Below are positions 46,826 through 55,500 of a stretch of 64,000 nt of DNA, in pieces (within the stretch, counting starts at the first letter, position 1; each line of letters starts with the position of its first letter). This DNA comes from Pseudomonas putida (GTDB taxonomy: Bacteria; Pseudomonadota; Gammaproteobacteria; Pseudomonadales; Pseudomonadaceae), in NCBI RefSeq assembly GCF_009883635.2, contig NZ_CP026115.2, forward strand, positions 868,001 to 932,000, given 5' to 3'. The translations under genes were made by a program, and so were the position numbers. A model generated the notes under the pieces. The model had not been told where the DNA came from. It was given only the letters and a program-made list of their open reading frames with translations, and made no database searches.

Positions 46826-48484
46826 ATGAACCAATCGACCCCTGGCGCACTTCGCGAACTCCTCGGCTTGCTCAAACCCTACCGGCTGATCGTCGCCTTT
46901 GCCGTCGGGCTGGGCATCGTCGGCGGCTTCTGCATCACCTTGCTGCTGGCCAACATCAACAACCTGCTGCATGCCCCCGGCGCCCTGAGCTGGGGCGTGG
47001 TGCTGGCGTTCGCCGGTATCTGTCTGGTGGCGCTGGCCTCCTCCATCGCCTCGGACATCGGCACCAACTACGTAGGTCAGCATGTGATCGCCGGCTTGCG
47101 CCGCGACCTGGGCGAGAAGGTACTCAGTGCCCCCATCGAACAGATCGAGCGCTACCGCAGCCACCGCCTGATTCCGGTACTGACCCATGACGTCGACACC
47201 ATCAGCGACTTCGCCTTCGCCTTCGCGCCGCTGGCCATCTCGCTGTCGGTGACCCTGGGCTGCCTGGGTTACCTGGCGCAGCTGTCGTGGCCGATGTTCC
47301 TGATCGCCGCCCTTGCCGTGCTGATCGGTACTGCCGTGCAGTACATCGCACGCATCCGTGGCATCCGCGGTTTCAACGAAGCCCGCGAGGCCGAAGACGA
47401 ACTGCAGAAGCACTACGACGGTGTCGCCTCGGGCGCCAAGGAACTGCGCATCAGCCGTCCGCGTCGCCAGCGCATGTTCAATGAGCGCATCAGTCGCACG
47501 GCTAACTTTATCCGTGACACCCATGTGCGCTCGATCAACATTTTCGTCATCGCCAAGAGCCTGGGCTCGATGCTGTTCTTCGTGGTCATCGGCCTGGTGC
47601 TGGCCCTGCAGCAGGCCCAGTTGGTCAGCGACCCCAAGGTCACCAGCGGCTTCGTGCTGGTGCTGCTGTACATGAAAGGGCCGCTGGAGCACCTGGTCTC
47701 GACCCTGCCGATCGTCAGCCGTGCGCAGATCGCCTTCCGCCGCATCGCCGAGCTGTCGCGCCAGTTCTCCTCCCCGGAGCCGCACCTGCTGCTCGACGCC
47801 GCCGAAGTACCCAATCAGCAGATCCGCAGCCTTGAACTGCGTGACGTGCGCTTCGCCTTCCCACCAGTAGAGGGCGCAGCGCCGTTTGCCCTGGGGCCGA
47901 TCAACCTGCGCATCGAACAGGGCGACATTCTGTTCATCGTCGGCGAGAACGGCTGCGGCAAGACAACCCTGATCAAATTGCTGCTGGGCCTGTACGCACC
48001 ACACGAAGGCGAAATCGTACTGGACGGCCAAGCCGTCACCGCCAGCAACCGCGACGACTATCGCCAGCTGTTCACCACGGTATTCGCCGACTACTACCTG
48101 TTCGATGACCTGCTGCAGGACGGCCAGGCCCTGCCCGAGGATGCCGGCAAGTACCTGCAACGCCTGGAGATCGCGCACAAGGTGCAGATCCGCGACGGCG
48201 CCTTCACCACCACCGACCTGTCCACCGGCCAGCGCAAGCGCCTGGCGCTGGTCAACGCCTGGCTGGAGAAACGCCCGGTGCTGGTGTTCGACGAATGGGC
48301 CGCCGACCAGGACCCGACATTCCGCCGCATTTTCTACACCGAACTGCTGCCGGAACTGAAGCGTCTGGGCAAGACCATCATCGTCATCAGCCACGACGAC
48401 CGCTACTTCGACGTGGCCGATCACCTGCTGCGTTTGCGCAACGGCAAGCGGGTGGAAAAAGAAATCACAGAATTTTCACATTGA
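46826..48484 (+). CDS. pvdE: Ferribactin export ABC transporter (inner membrane)
   Basis: 552 aa; AGGAA precedes the ATG at 6 nt. A fused half-transporter: an ABC transmembrane domain with six helices (about 10-310) and a nucleotide-binding domain (about 330-552) with Walker A GENGCGKTTLIKLL, signature STGQRKRLALVNA and Walker B LVFDEWAADQDP. It belongs to the cyclic-peptide/siderophore export family and moves acylated ferribactin to the periplasm for maturation by PvdP, PvdM, PvdN and PvdO. Confidence 0.96.
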   Translation: MNQSTPGALRELLGLLKPYRLIVAFAVGLGIVGGFCITLLLANINNLLHAPGALSWGVVLAFAGICLVALASSIASDIGTNYVGQHVIAGLRRDLGEKVLSAPIEQIERYRSHRLIPVLTHDVDTISDFAFAFAPLAISLSVTLGCLGYLAQLSWPMFLIAALAVLIGTAVQYIARIRGIRGFNEAREAEDELQKHYDGVASGAKELRISRPRRQRMFNERISRTANFIRDTHVRSINIFVIAKSLGSMLFFVVIGLVLALQQAQLVSDPKVTSGFVLVLLYMKGPLEHLVSTLPIVSRAQIAFRRIAELSRQFSSPEPHLLLDAAEVPNQQIRSLELRDVRFAFPPVEGAAPFALGPINLRIEQGDILFIVGENGCGKTTLIKLLLGLYAPHEGEIVLDGQAVTASNRDDYRQLFTTVFADYYLFDDLLQDGQALPEDAGKYLQRLEIAHKVQIRDGAFTTTDLSTGQRKRLALVNAWLEKRPVLVFDEWAADQDPTFRRIFYTELLPELKRLGKTIIVISHDDRYFDVADHLLRLRNGKRVEKEITEFSH

Positions 48485-48568
48485 TCTTTCCGGTTCTGGG
48501 GAGCCGGTACGTCACATAAATGCAAATAAATCTCATAACTAGTCAATCTGCTAACACTGAGTATCCGC

Positions 48569-51049
48569 ATGTCCATTACCACGGTTTCGCCGCTCGCCCG
48601 GGCGGTTCGCAGCAAATCACTGGCATTGCTCACCCCGTCGCTGCTGGCCTGTGCGCTGGCAGCTTCGATGAGCGCCCACGCCGAGCCCGTGCAACTGAAT
48701 ATCCCTTCTCAAGGGCTGGTCGGGGCACTCAACACACTGGCCAAACAGGCCGACCTGCAACTGCTCTACAGCCCGGAAACCGTGCGCAACACCACCGCAC
48801 CGGCAGTCCGCGGCAACATGGAGCCGGAACAGGCGCTGCGCCTGCTGCTGCGTGACAGCGGCCTGACCTACCAGATCGACGGCCACACGGTAATCCTCAA
48901 TGGCGCATCGGGTTCGTCTTCGGCGATGGAGCTGGGGCCGCTCAACATCAATGCCAATGCACTGAACGCCACGAGTGAGGGGACCAACTCGTACGCCGCG
49001 CGCGCCGTGACCATTGGCAAAGGCGTGCACACCCTGAAGGAAACGCCGCAGTCGGTCACCGTCATGACCCGCAAGATGCTCGATGACCAGAACCTCAACA
49101 CCCTCGAGCAGGTGCTGGACAAGACGCCCGGCATCACCACCTACGACTCGCCCATGGGCGGCAAGTACTTCTACTCGCGCGGTTTCAACCTCGACGGCCA
49201 GTACCAGTACGACGGCGTACCGCTGGATGTGGGCGGCAACTACGTGCAGGCCAACAGCTTTTCCAGCGACATGGCGTTCTATGACCGCGTCGAGATCCTC
49301 AAGGGCGCGGCCGGCATGATGAAGGGCTCCGGCTCCTCGGCCGGTGGCGTCAACTTCGTGCGCAAGCGTGGCCAGGAAAAGGCCCACACTTCTGTAACCT
49401 TGTCCGCTGGCAGCTGGGACAACTACCGCAGCCAGGTGGACGTGGGCGGCCCGCTGAACGAGTCGGGTACCGTGCGTGGCCGCGCCGTGGCGGCGCTGCA
49501 GGACAAACAGTACTTCTACGACAATTCCAAGCGCCAGGACCGCATCGCCTACGGCGCCATCGACTGGGACGTGACCCCCGTCACCACCCTGGGCTTTGGC
49601 CTGGCGTACGAGGATGTCGACGCCACGCCCTGCTACCACGGCCTGCCGCGCTATGCCGACGGCAGCGACCTGAAGCTGTCCCGCTCGACCTGCCTGGGTG
49701 CCAGCTGGAACGACCTGCAGAGCGAGCGCATCACCGCCTTCGCCGACGCCAAGCACCGCTTCAACGATGACTGGTCGCTGAACTTCGCGTCGGTCTACAC
49801 CCACAACAACCAGAACATCGAGTACGGCTACTCCGAAGGTTCGGTGCCGGTGGGCGCCACCACCGGGGCGATGGGCCGCTACTCCGGCCGCTTCGATTAC
49901 GACCAGGACGACTACGGCTTCGATAGCTACATCGACGGTAAATTCGAGGCGTTCGGCCTGGAGCACGAGCTGATCGTCGGTGTGAACGCCAGCCGCCAGA
50001 AGAACCACGACTACTTCGCCCTGCTGGCCTTGAGCGGCAGGCAAAACCCTTTCGACCCGTCGGATAACTTCCCGCATCCGTCGAAGGCCGACTACCAGAC
50101 CGGCACCATCCGCGGCGGCCCGTTCCCGACCGACTCCACCACCAGCCAGTGGGGCACCTATGCCAACCTGCGCCTGAAACTGGCCGAGCCGCTCACCCTG
50201 GTGCTGGGCACCCGCGTCAGCTGGTACCGCAACAACCGCGATTCCTACACCCAGCGCTGGGACACCTGGGAGCATATCCGCAGCCAGGAAAACGGCGAGG
50301 TCACCCCGTTCGGCGCTCTGCTCTACGACCTGAACGACCAGTGGACCGCCTACGCCAGCTATGCGCAGATCTTCCAGCCACAAGGCAACCTGACCACTGC
50401 CGATGGGCAATCGCTGCAGCCCAAGACCGGCGGCAGCTATGAGCTCGGCATCAAGGGCGAGCTGCTCGACGGCCAGCTGAACACCTCGTTCAACCTGTTC
50501 CGCACCATCGAAGACCACCGCGCCGAAACCGACTACGAGAATGTCTGTGCCGGTTCCAGCGATGGCTACTGCTACACCGACAGCGGCAAGGTACGCGCCC
50601 AGGGCTTCGAGGCCGAGATCAGCGGTTCGCCGATCGATCGCCTGCAGTTGCTGGCCGGCTACACCTACACCCAGACCAAGTACCTGAAGACCATCAACGA
50701 TACCGACCCGACCGAGCTGAACTTCACTTCCAGCTTCATTCCGCGGCACATGCTCAAGGTCTGGGGTGACTACCAGCTTGATGGCGCGCTGGATCGCTGG
50801 ACCATCGGTGCCGGGGTGTCCAGCCAGAGCGACAACTTCCGCCGCCAAGGCAACATCCGCATCGAGCAGCCCGGCTACACCCTGTGGAGCGGCCGCGTGC
50901 AGTACCGCCTGGACGAGCACTGGACAGTGGCGGTCAATGGCAACAACCTGTTCGACAAGAAGTACTACTCCACCATCGGTGCTACCGGCTGGGGTAACTA
51001 CTACGGCGAGCCACGCAACTTCATGCTGACCCTCAAGGGCGATTTCTGA
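48569..51049 (+). CDS. fpvA: TonB-dependent ferripyoverdine receptor and signal transducer
   Basis: 826 aa. Signal peptide about 1-38 (ALLTPSLLACALAASMSAHA). An N-terminal signalling STN domain lies at about 40-110 (LNIPSQGLVGALNTLAKQADLQLLYSPETV, VRGNMEPEQALRLLL). The plug lies at about 150-275 (LKETPQSVTVMTRKML, LEQVLDKTPGI, RVEILKGAAGMMKGSGSSAGG). The 22-strand barrel ends in YGEPRNFMLTLKGDF with a terminal Phe. The STN domain means it also signals ferripyoverdine through an FpvR-type anti-sigma factor, which is not in this window. The 84-bp leader has only an imperfect PvdS box (TAAAT-N16-CTG at 48525-48548). Confidence 0.94.
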   Translation: MSITTVSPLARAVRSKSLALLTPSLLACALAASMSAHAEPVQLNIPSQGLVGALNTLAKQADLQLLYSPETVRNTTAPAVRGNMEPEQALRLLLRDSGLTYQIDGHTVILNGASGSSSAMELGPLNINANALNATSEGTNSYAARAVTIGKGVHTLKETPQSVTVMTRKMLDDQNLNTLEQVLDKTPGITTYDSPMGGKYFYSRGFNLDGQYQYDGVPLDVGGNYVQANSFSSDMAFYDRVEILKGAAGMMKGSGSSAGGVNFVRKRGQEKAHTSVTLSAGSWDNYRSQVDVGGPLNESGTVRGRAVAALQDKQYFYDNSKRQDRIAYGAIDWDVTPVTTLGFGLAYEDVDATPCYHGLPRYADGSDLKLSRSTCLGASWNDLQSERITAFADAKHRFNDDWSLNFASVYTHNNQNIEYGYSEGSVPVGATTGAMGRYSGRFDYDQDDYGFDSYIDGKFEAFGLEHELIVGVNASRQKNHDYFALLALSGRQNPFDPSDNFPHPSKADYQTGTIRGGPFPTDSTTSQWGTYANLRLKLAEPLTLVLGTRVSWYRNNRDSYTQRWDTWEHIRSQENGEVTPFGALLYDLNDQWTAYASYAQIFQPQGNLTTADGQSLQPKTGGSYELGIKGELLDGQLNTSFNLFRTIEDHRAETDYENVCAGSSDGYCYTDSGKVRAQGFEAEISGSPIDRLQLLAGYTYTQTKYLKTINDTDPTELNFTSSFIPRHMLKVWGDYQLDGALDRWTIGAGVSSQSDNFRRQGNIRIEQPGYTLWSGRVQYRLDEHWTVAVNGNNLFDKKYYSTIGATGWGNYYGEPRNFMLTLKGDF

Positions 51050-51070
51050 AGAGCGGTTGCTTGAACATGG

Positions 51071-51095
51071 AAAGGGCCGCTTAGCGGCCCTTTTT
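51071..51095 (+). terminator. Terminator of fpvA
   Basis: AAAGGGCCGC-TTA-GCGGCCCTTT followed by TTG, a 10-bp perfect stem 21 bp after the fpvA stop. Confidence 0.9.
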
Positions 51096-51128
51096 GTTGG
51101 GTGAGCCTGCATTGAGGTTGGATTAGCG

Positions 51129-51224
51129 GGCCTCTTCGCGGGACAAGCCCGCTCCTACCGGTGATATGCAAGTCTTGAGGCCTGTGATCTCCCTGTAGGA
51201 GCGGGCTTGTCCCGCGAAGAGGCC
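51129..51224. repeat. REP pair with 29-bp perfect inverted arms
   Basis: GGCCTCTTCGCGGGACAAGC... at 51129-51157 and its complement at 51196-51224, with 38 bp between them. Same family as the pair at 25928. It lies between the fpvA terminator and the small gene at 51261. Confidence 0.9.
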
Positions 51225-51260
51225 AGAACAGGCAATCGAGAAACTTCAGGAGGGAATTTT

Positions 51261-51524
51261 ATGACCACAGACGACACCCAATTCACTGTCGGCAAAACCA
51301 CCTTCTTCCAAGGCGAACACCAGACCCATCCCCTGTTCCGCATCGAGCCAGGCATTCCCTGCCGGGATGCCCGCGAGCAGGCCTCGGAATTGATGGGCTA
51401 TGTAAGAGAGTTGACCATCATCGGCCTGATGGATGAGAAACCGATGATGATCTGGGCATCCCACTATCTCAGTGCCATGGCCAAGGCACTGATGGATGAT
51501 GCTGAACTGGGCATGACACGCTAA
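51261..51524 (+). CDS. Small DUF3077-like protein
   Basis: 87 aa from ATG 51261, with AGGAGGGA 6 nt upstream, a strong ribosome binding site. The sequence (TFFQGEHQTHPLFRIEPGIPCRDAREQASELMGYVRELTIIGLMDE... WASHYLSAMAKALMDD) matches the pattern of DUF3077 proteins common in Pseudomonas. No signal or membrane segment. Function unknown. It stands alone between a REP pair and the convergent hydrolase, so a link to pyoverdine is not established. Confidence 0.75.
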   Translation: MTTDDTQFTVGKTTFFQGEHQTHPLFRIEPGIPCRDAREQASELMGYVRELTIIGLMDEKPMMIWASHYLSAMAKALMDDAELGMTR

Positions 51525-51563
51525 ATGATGTGTCTGGGCGGCCAGGTGTACGCCGCCCCACCC

Positions 51564-52511
51564 CTACCCCAACGCCCTGCCCAACGCCGCACACAACCGC
51601 TCATGCACCTGCAGCACATCCGGCAGTACCGAAGCCATGCGCAGCAGGTCATGGGTCAACCCAGGCAACTCCACCAGCTCGACCTCAACCCCCGCCTCGC
51701 GCAACCGCTCGGCATAAGCCCGGCCTTCATCCAACAGCGGATCGAGCCCGGCCAGGGCGACGATGGCCGGCGCCACACCGCTCAGGTCCTCGGCCAGCAG
51801 CGGCGAGAAACGCCAGTCTTGGCGGTCCTGCGGGGTGCGTGCGTAATGGTCGTAGAACCATTCCAGGGTATCGCTCTCCAGCAGATAGCCCTCACCAAAC
51901 AGCGTGCGCGAAACACTCTGCCGGCTGGCGTCGGTAACCGGGTAGCACAGCAGCTGGGCACGGGGCTTGAGCACCGCTCGCTCCCCCGCGCGCGCCGCTT
52001 CGATCGCCAGCACCGTGGCCAGGGTCGCCCCGGCGCTGTCGCCACCGAAGGCCACACGCGCACTGTCCAAGGCCAGGCGCTTGGCCTGGCTGGCCAACCA
52101 GGCCAAGGTATCCTGGCCATCCTCCAGGGCGACCGGGAAACGATGCTCTGGTGCCAGCCGGTAGCCCACCGCCAACACGGCACAACCGGAACGAGCGCAT
52201 AGCTCACGGCACACGCCATCGTGGCTGTCGAGGCTGCCGACGACAAAACCGCCGCCGTGGAAATACACCAGCACCGGCAGCGGGGCCGTTGCCTGTGGCG
52301 GCCGATACAGGCGCAGCGGGATAACCGCGCCGTCCCTGGCCGGCGCTTGCAGCGCTTCGACCGCCAAGCCCGTGGGCGCAGCCCAGCGCAGTTGCTCGGT
52401 GGACTGCTGGAAGACCCGGCGAGCCTCTTCAGGGCTCATCTGATGAAACGGCGCGTTGTCAGCGTTGGCTTCAGCCAGGTCGAGAAAAGCTTCAAGTTCA
52501 GGATGCAGCAT
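51564..52511 (-). CDS. Alpha/beta hydrolase (hormone-sensitive lipase family esterase)
   Basis: 315 aa. The oxyanion motif VYFHGGGFVVGSLDSHDG lies at about 79-96 and the nucleophile elbow GDSAGATLA (Ser at about 158), the pair that defines the HSL/acetyl-hydrolase family. The catalytic Asp and His are expected in ALAGLDPLLDEG and PGLTHDL. Cytoplasmic, no signal. It is read in the same direction as the NRPS and begins 59 bp after it, and I recall such a gene at the same place in P. putida. A role in siderophore processing is possible but not shown. Confidence 0.88.
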   Translation of the reverse strand: MLHPELEAFLDLAEANADNAPFHQMSPEEARRVFQQSTEQLRWAAPTGLAVEALQAPARDGAVIPLRLYRPPQATAPLPVLVYFHGGGFVVGSLDSHDGVCRELCARSGCAVLAVGYRLAPEHRFPVALEDGQDTLAWLASQAKRLALDSARVAFGGDSAGATLATVLAIEAARAGERAVLKPRAQLLCYPVTDASRQSVSRTLFGEGYLLESDTLEWFYDHYARTPQDRQDWRFSPLLAEDLSGVAPAIVALAGLDPLLDEGRAYAERLREAGVEVELVELPGLTHDLLRMASVLPDVLQVHERLCAALGRALG

Positions 52512-52525
52512 GGTGTTCCTCGATA

Positions 52526-52551
52526 GAGGGAGGCCTGCTGCGGCCTCCCTC
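52526..52551 (-). terminator. Hairpin between the NRPS and the hydrolase
   Basis: GAGGGAGGCC-GCAGCA-GGCCTCCCTC (as read on the - strand), 10-bp perfect stem, without a U-tract. It could reduce but not abolish read-through into the hydrolase gene, whose ribosome binding site (GAGGAA) lies directly after it. Confidence 0.5.
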
Positions 52552-52570
52552 GATTGAATGACGAAAAGAC

Positions 52571-55500
52571 TCAGCCCAGCCGTTGCAGGCAGTGTTCGAT
52601 CAACAGCTCCAGCTCGGCGCGGTAGTCGTCCATCAGCGCTTGCACGGTTTCCGGGCGGTAGCGGCGCGTGCTGTAGACACAGCGCAGCGCCAGGCAGCCG
52701 TCGTAGACCTGACCGATGATCTCCAGCCAGTTGCCCAGGCGCGCCACAGGGCTGTAGCAGTCCCCCGTGCCCTCGGCCGCCGGCACCAGCAGCGCCTTGT
52801 CGTCGAAACTCTGGTCGAACTGCCCCAGGTAGTTGAAGGTGATCCGCGCCTGTGGCAGGCGCGCCAGGCGCTCGCCGAGTGCGGGTTCACCCAGGTAGCG
52901 CAGCACGCCGTAACCGATACCCTTGTTCGGTACCGCCTGCAGTTGCCCCTGGATAGCCAGGATCGAGCTGCCGATATCCGCCTCGGGCTGCAGGCGTACC
53001 GGGAACATGCTGGTGAACCAGCCCAGCGTGCGCGACAGGTCCAGGGCCTCGAACAGGTCTTCGCGGCCATGGCCTTCCAGTTGCACCAGCACCGACTCCT
53101 GTTCGCTCCAACGGCACAGCACACGGCCCAGGGCGGTCAGCAACAAATCGTTGATCTGCGTGCCATAGGCTGCTGGCGCTTCTTTGAGCAGGCGGCTGGT
53201 CGGGGTGCTGTCAAGCACCACCCTGGCCACCGCCTGTTCACTGACCTGGTTGCGGCCCCTCGGGTTGTCGCACGGCAGGTCCTGGCCCGGACGGTCCAGT
53301 TGCCCCAGCCACCAGTCGCTTTCTTCGGTGGCGATACGCCCGGCGTCCTGCACCAGGCGCTCGACCCAGGCGCGGTAGCTACTGCTGCGCATCGGCAACG
53401 TGGGTTCCTGGCCCAGGCAGCAGGCCTCGTAGGCAGTGCGCAGGTCCTCCAGCAACACCCGCCACGACACCGCATCCACCACCAGGTGGTGGATCACCAG
53501 CAACAGGCGGGCTTCACCATCGGCCATGGATACGTGCATGGCACGCCACATCGGGCCCTCGGCCAGGTCCAGGCTGCGTTGTGCCTGGTTGGCCAGCTCC
53601 TCCAGCGCCTTGGCATCGGCGGCCTCGCGACACCACAGCTGCGGCGCGCAGGCGTCTTCGGCCAGGTAGTGCTGTAGCCAACGCCCGCTGTCACGGCTGA
53701 AGCGCAGGCGCAGCGAATCGTGATGCTGCTGGATCACGCCAAGGGCACGCTCCAGTGCATCCAGGTCCAGCGCGCCGCGCGCCTTGAGCATCAGTGCCTG
53801 GTTGAAGTGCTGCGGCTCGCGCATGTCCTCGGCGAACAGCCATTCCTGGATCGGCAGCAGGCGGAAGGCGCCTTCGGCGGCCTGCAGGCTGTCGTCCTCG
53901 AGCTTGCCGCTGACCGTTTCCACTGGCCGCTCGCAGATGCCGGCGATGGTCTGATAACGCAACAGGTCACGCAGCTTCAGGTCGAGTTCCAGGCCTGGGT
54001 GGTTCTTCACCCGCGACACCACCTGCAAGCTGAGGATCGAGTCACCACCCAGCTCGAAGAAGTTGTCTTCGATGCCGACCTGCTCGACCTGCAGCACTTG
54101 TGCCCAGATCTCGGCCAGCAGCTGTTCTTCGAGGTTGCGTGGCGCCACATAGGCCTCTTGCTGGAAGCTCGGTTCCGGCAGCGCCTTGCGATCCAGCTTG
54201 CCGTTGGGCGTGACCGGGAACGCGGGCAACACCATGACCTGCATGGGCACCATCCAGTCCGGCAGGCTGGCGCGCAGGGCCATCTTCAGCCGGTCTCCCG
54301 ACAGCGATGACTCACCCACCACGTAGCCCACCAGTTGCTTGCCCGAAGCACTGTCGCGTGCCACCACCAAGGCATCCTCGACACCCGGCTGGCGACGCAG
54401 CGCTGCTTCGACTTCACCCAACTCGATACGGAAACCGCGGATCTTCACCTGCTGGTCGATACGCCCCAGGTAATCGAGAATGCCGTCTTCGCGCAGGCGT
54501 ACCAGGTCGCCGGTGCGATACAGCCGTGCGCCGGGTTTGCCGAACGGATCGGGCATGAAGCGTTCGGCGCTTTGCCCAGGGCGGTTCTGATAGCCACGGG
54601 CGACTCCTTCACCACCAATGTACAGCTCGCCGGCGAAGCCCACCGGCAACGGGTTGAGCTGCTCGTCCAGCACATGCAGGCTGCGCTCGCCGACGGCACG
54701 CCCGATGGGCGCGTAGTCGGCGCCGCAGCGGTCACCGCCCGCCGCCTTCCACAGCAACGGCGTGACCACGGTCTCGGTGGGGCCGTAGCCATTGGTGAAG
54801 TAGCGCGGGCGCAGTGCTGCGCGGACCTGCTCGAAGCTGCGCTCCGGTACCGCATCACCACCGAAGCAGTAGATGCGCACTGGCGGCGCCGGCATACCAC
54901 TGCCCTCGACGAACTCGGCCATCTGCTTGAGGTAGGCAGGCGGGAAACAGGCGATGTCGATACGCTGCTCGTGCAGCGCGCGGCAGGTCTGCTCCGGGGT
55001 CCACAGGCTGCCATCGCGAATCACCAGCGTGCCACCGACCATCAACGTGGTCAGCCAGCGTTCATGGGCGCCGTCGAAGGCGAACGACATGAAGTGCAGC
55101 TCGCGTACGCCAGGTTCCATCTCGTACAGCTCGGCAATGGCCTGGCAATGCATGCTCAGTGGCCCTTGCGGCACCGCTACGCCTTTCGGCCGGCCGGTCG
55201 AGCCCGAGGTGTAGATCAGGTAGGCCAGGTTGCCCGGCTGCGCCTGCGACACGGGTGCGGTTTCTGGCCAATGGCCCTGGTCTTCGGCATCGAGCAGCAC
55301 GCGCTGCAGGGCAGCCGGTGCCGGCACGCGGTCCTGCAGCCCGTTCTCGGTGATGAGCAAGCCCATCCCCGAGTCCTCGACCATGTAGGCCAGGCGCTCG
55401 GCCGGGTAGTCGATATCCAGCGGCAGGTAGGCGGCGCCGCTCTTCATCACCGCCAGCAAGGCCACCAGGGTTTTCACCGAACGCTCCAGGGCGACGCCGA

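Noticed and set aside
46671..48568. Fur boxes near pvdE and fpvA
   Set aside because: No GATAATGATAATCATTATC-like 19-mer is visible. Iron control here appears to act through PvdS boxes.
48617..51112. 831-codon - strand frame opposite fpvA
   Set aside because: fpvA is complete, with signal peptide, STN, plug and barrel; the antisense frame is compositional.
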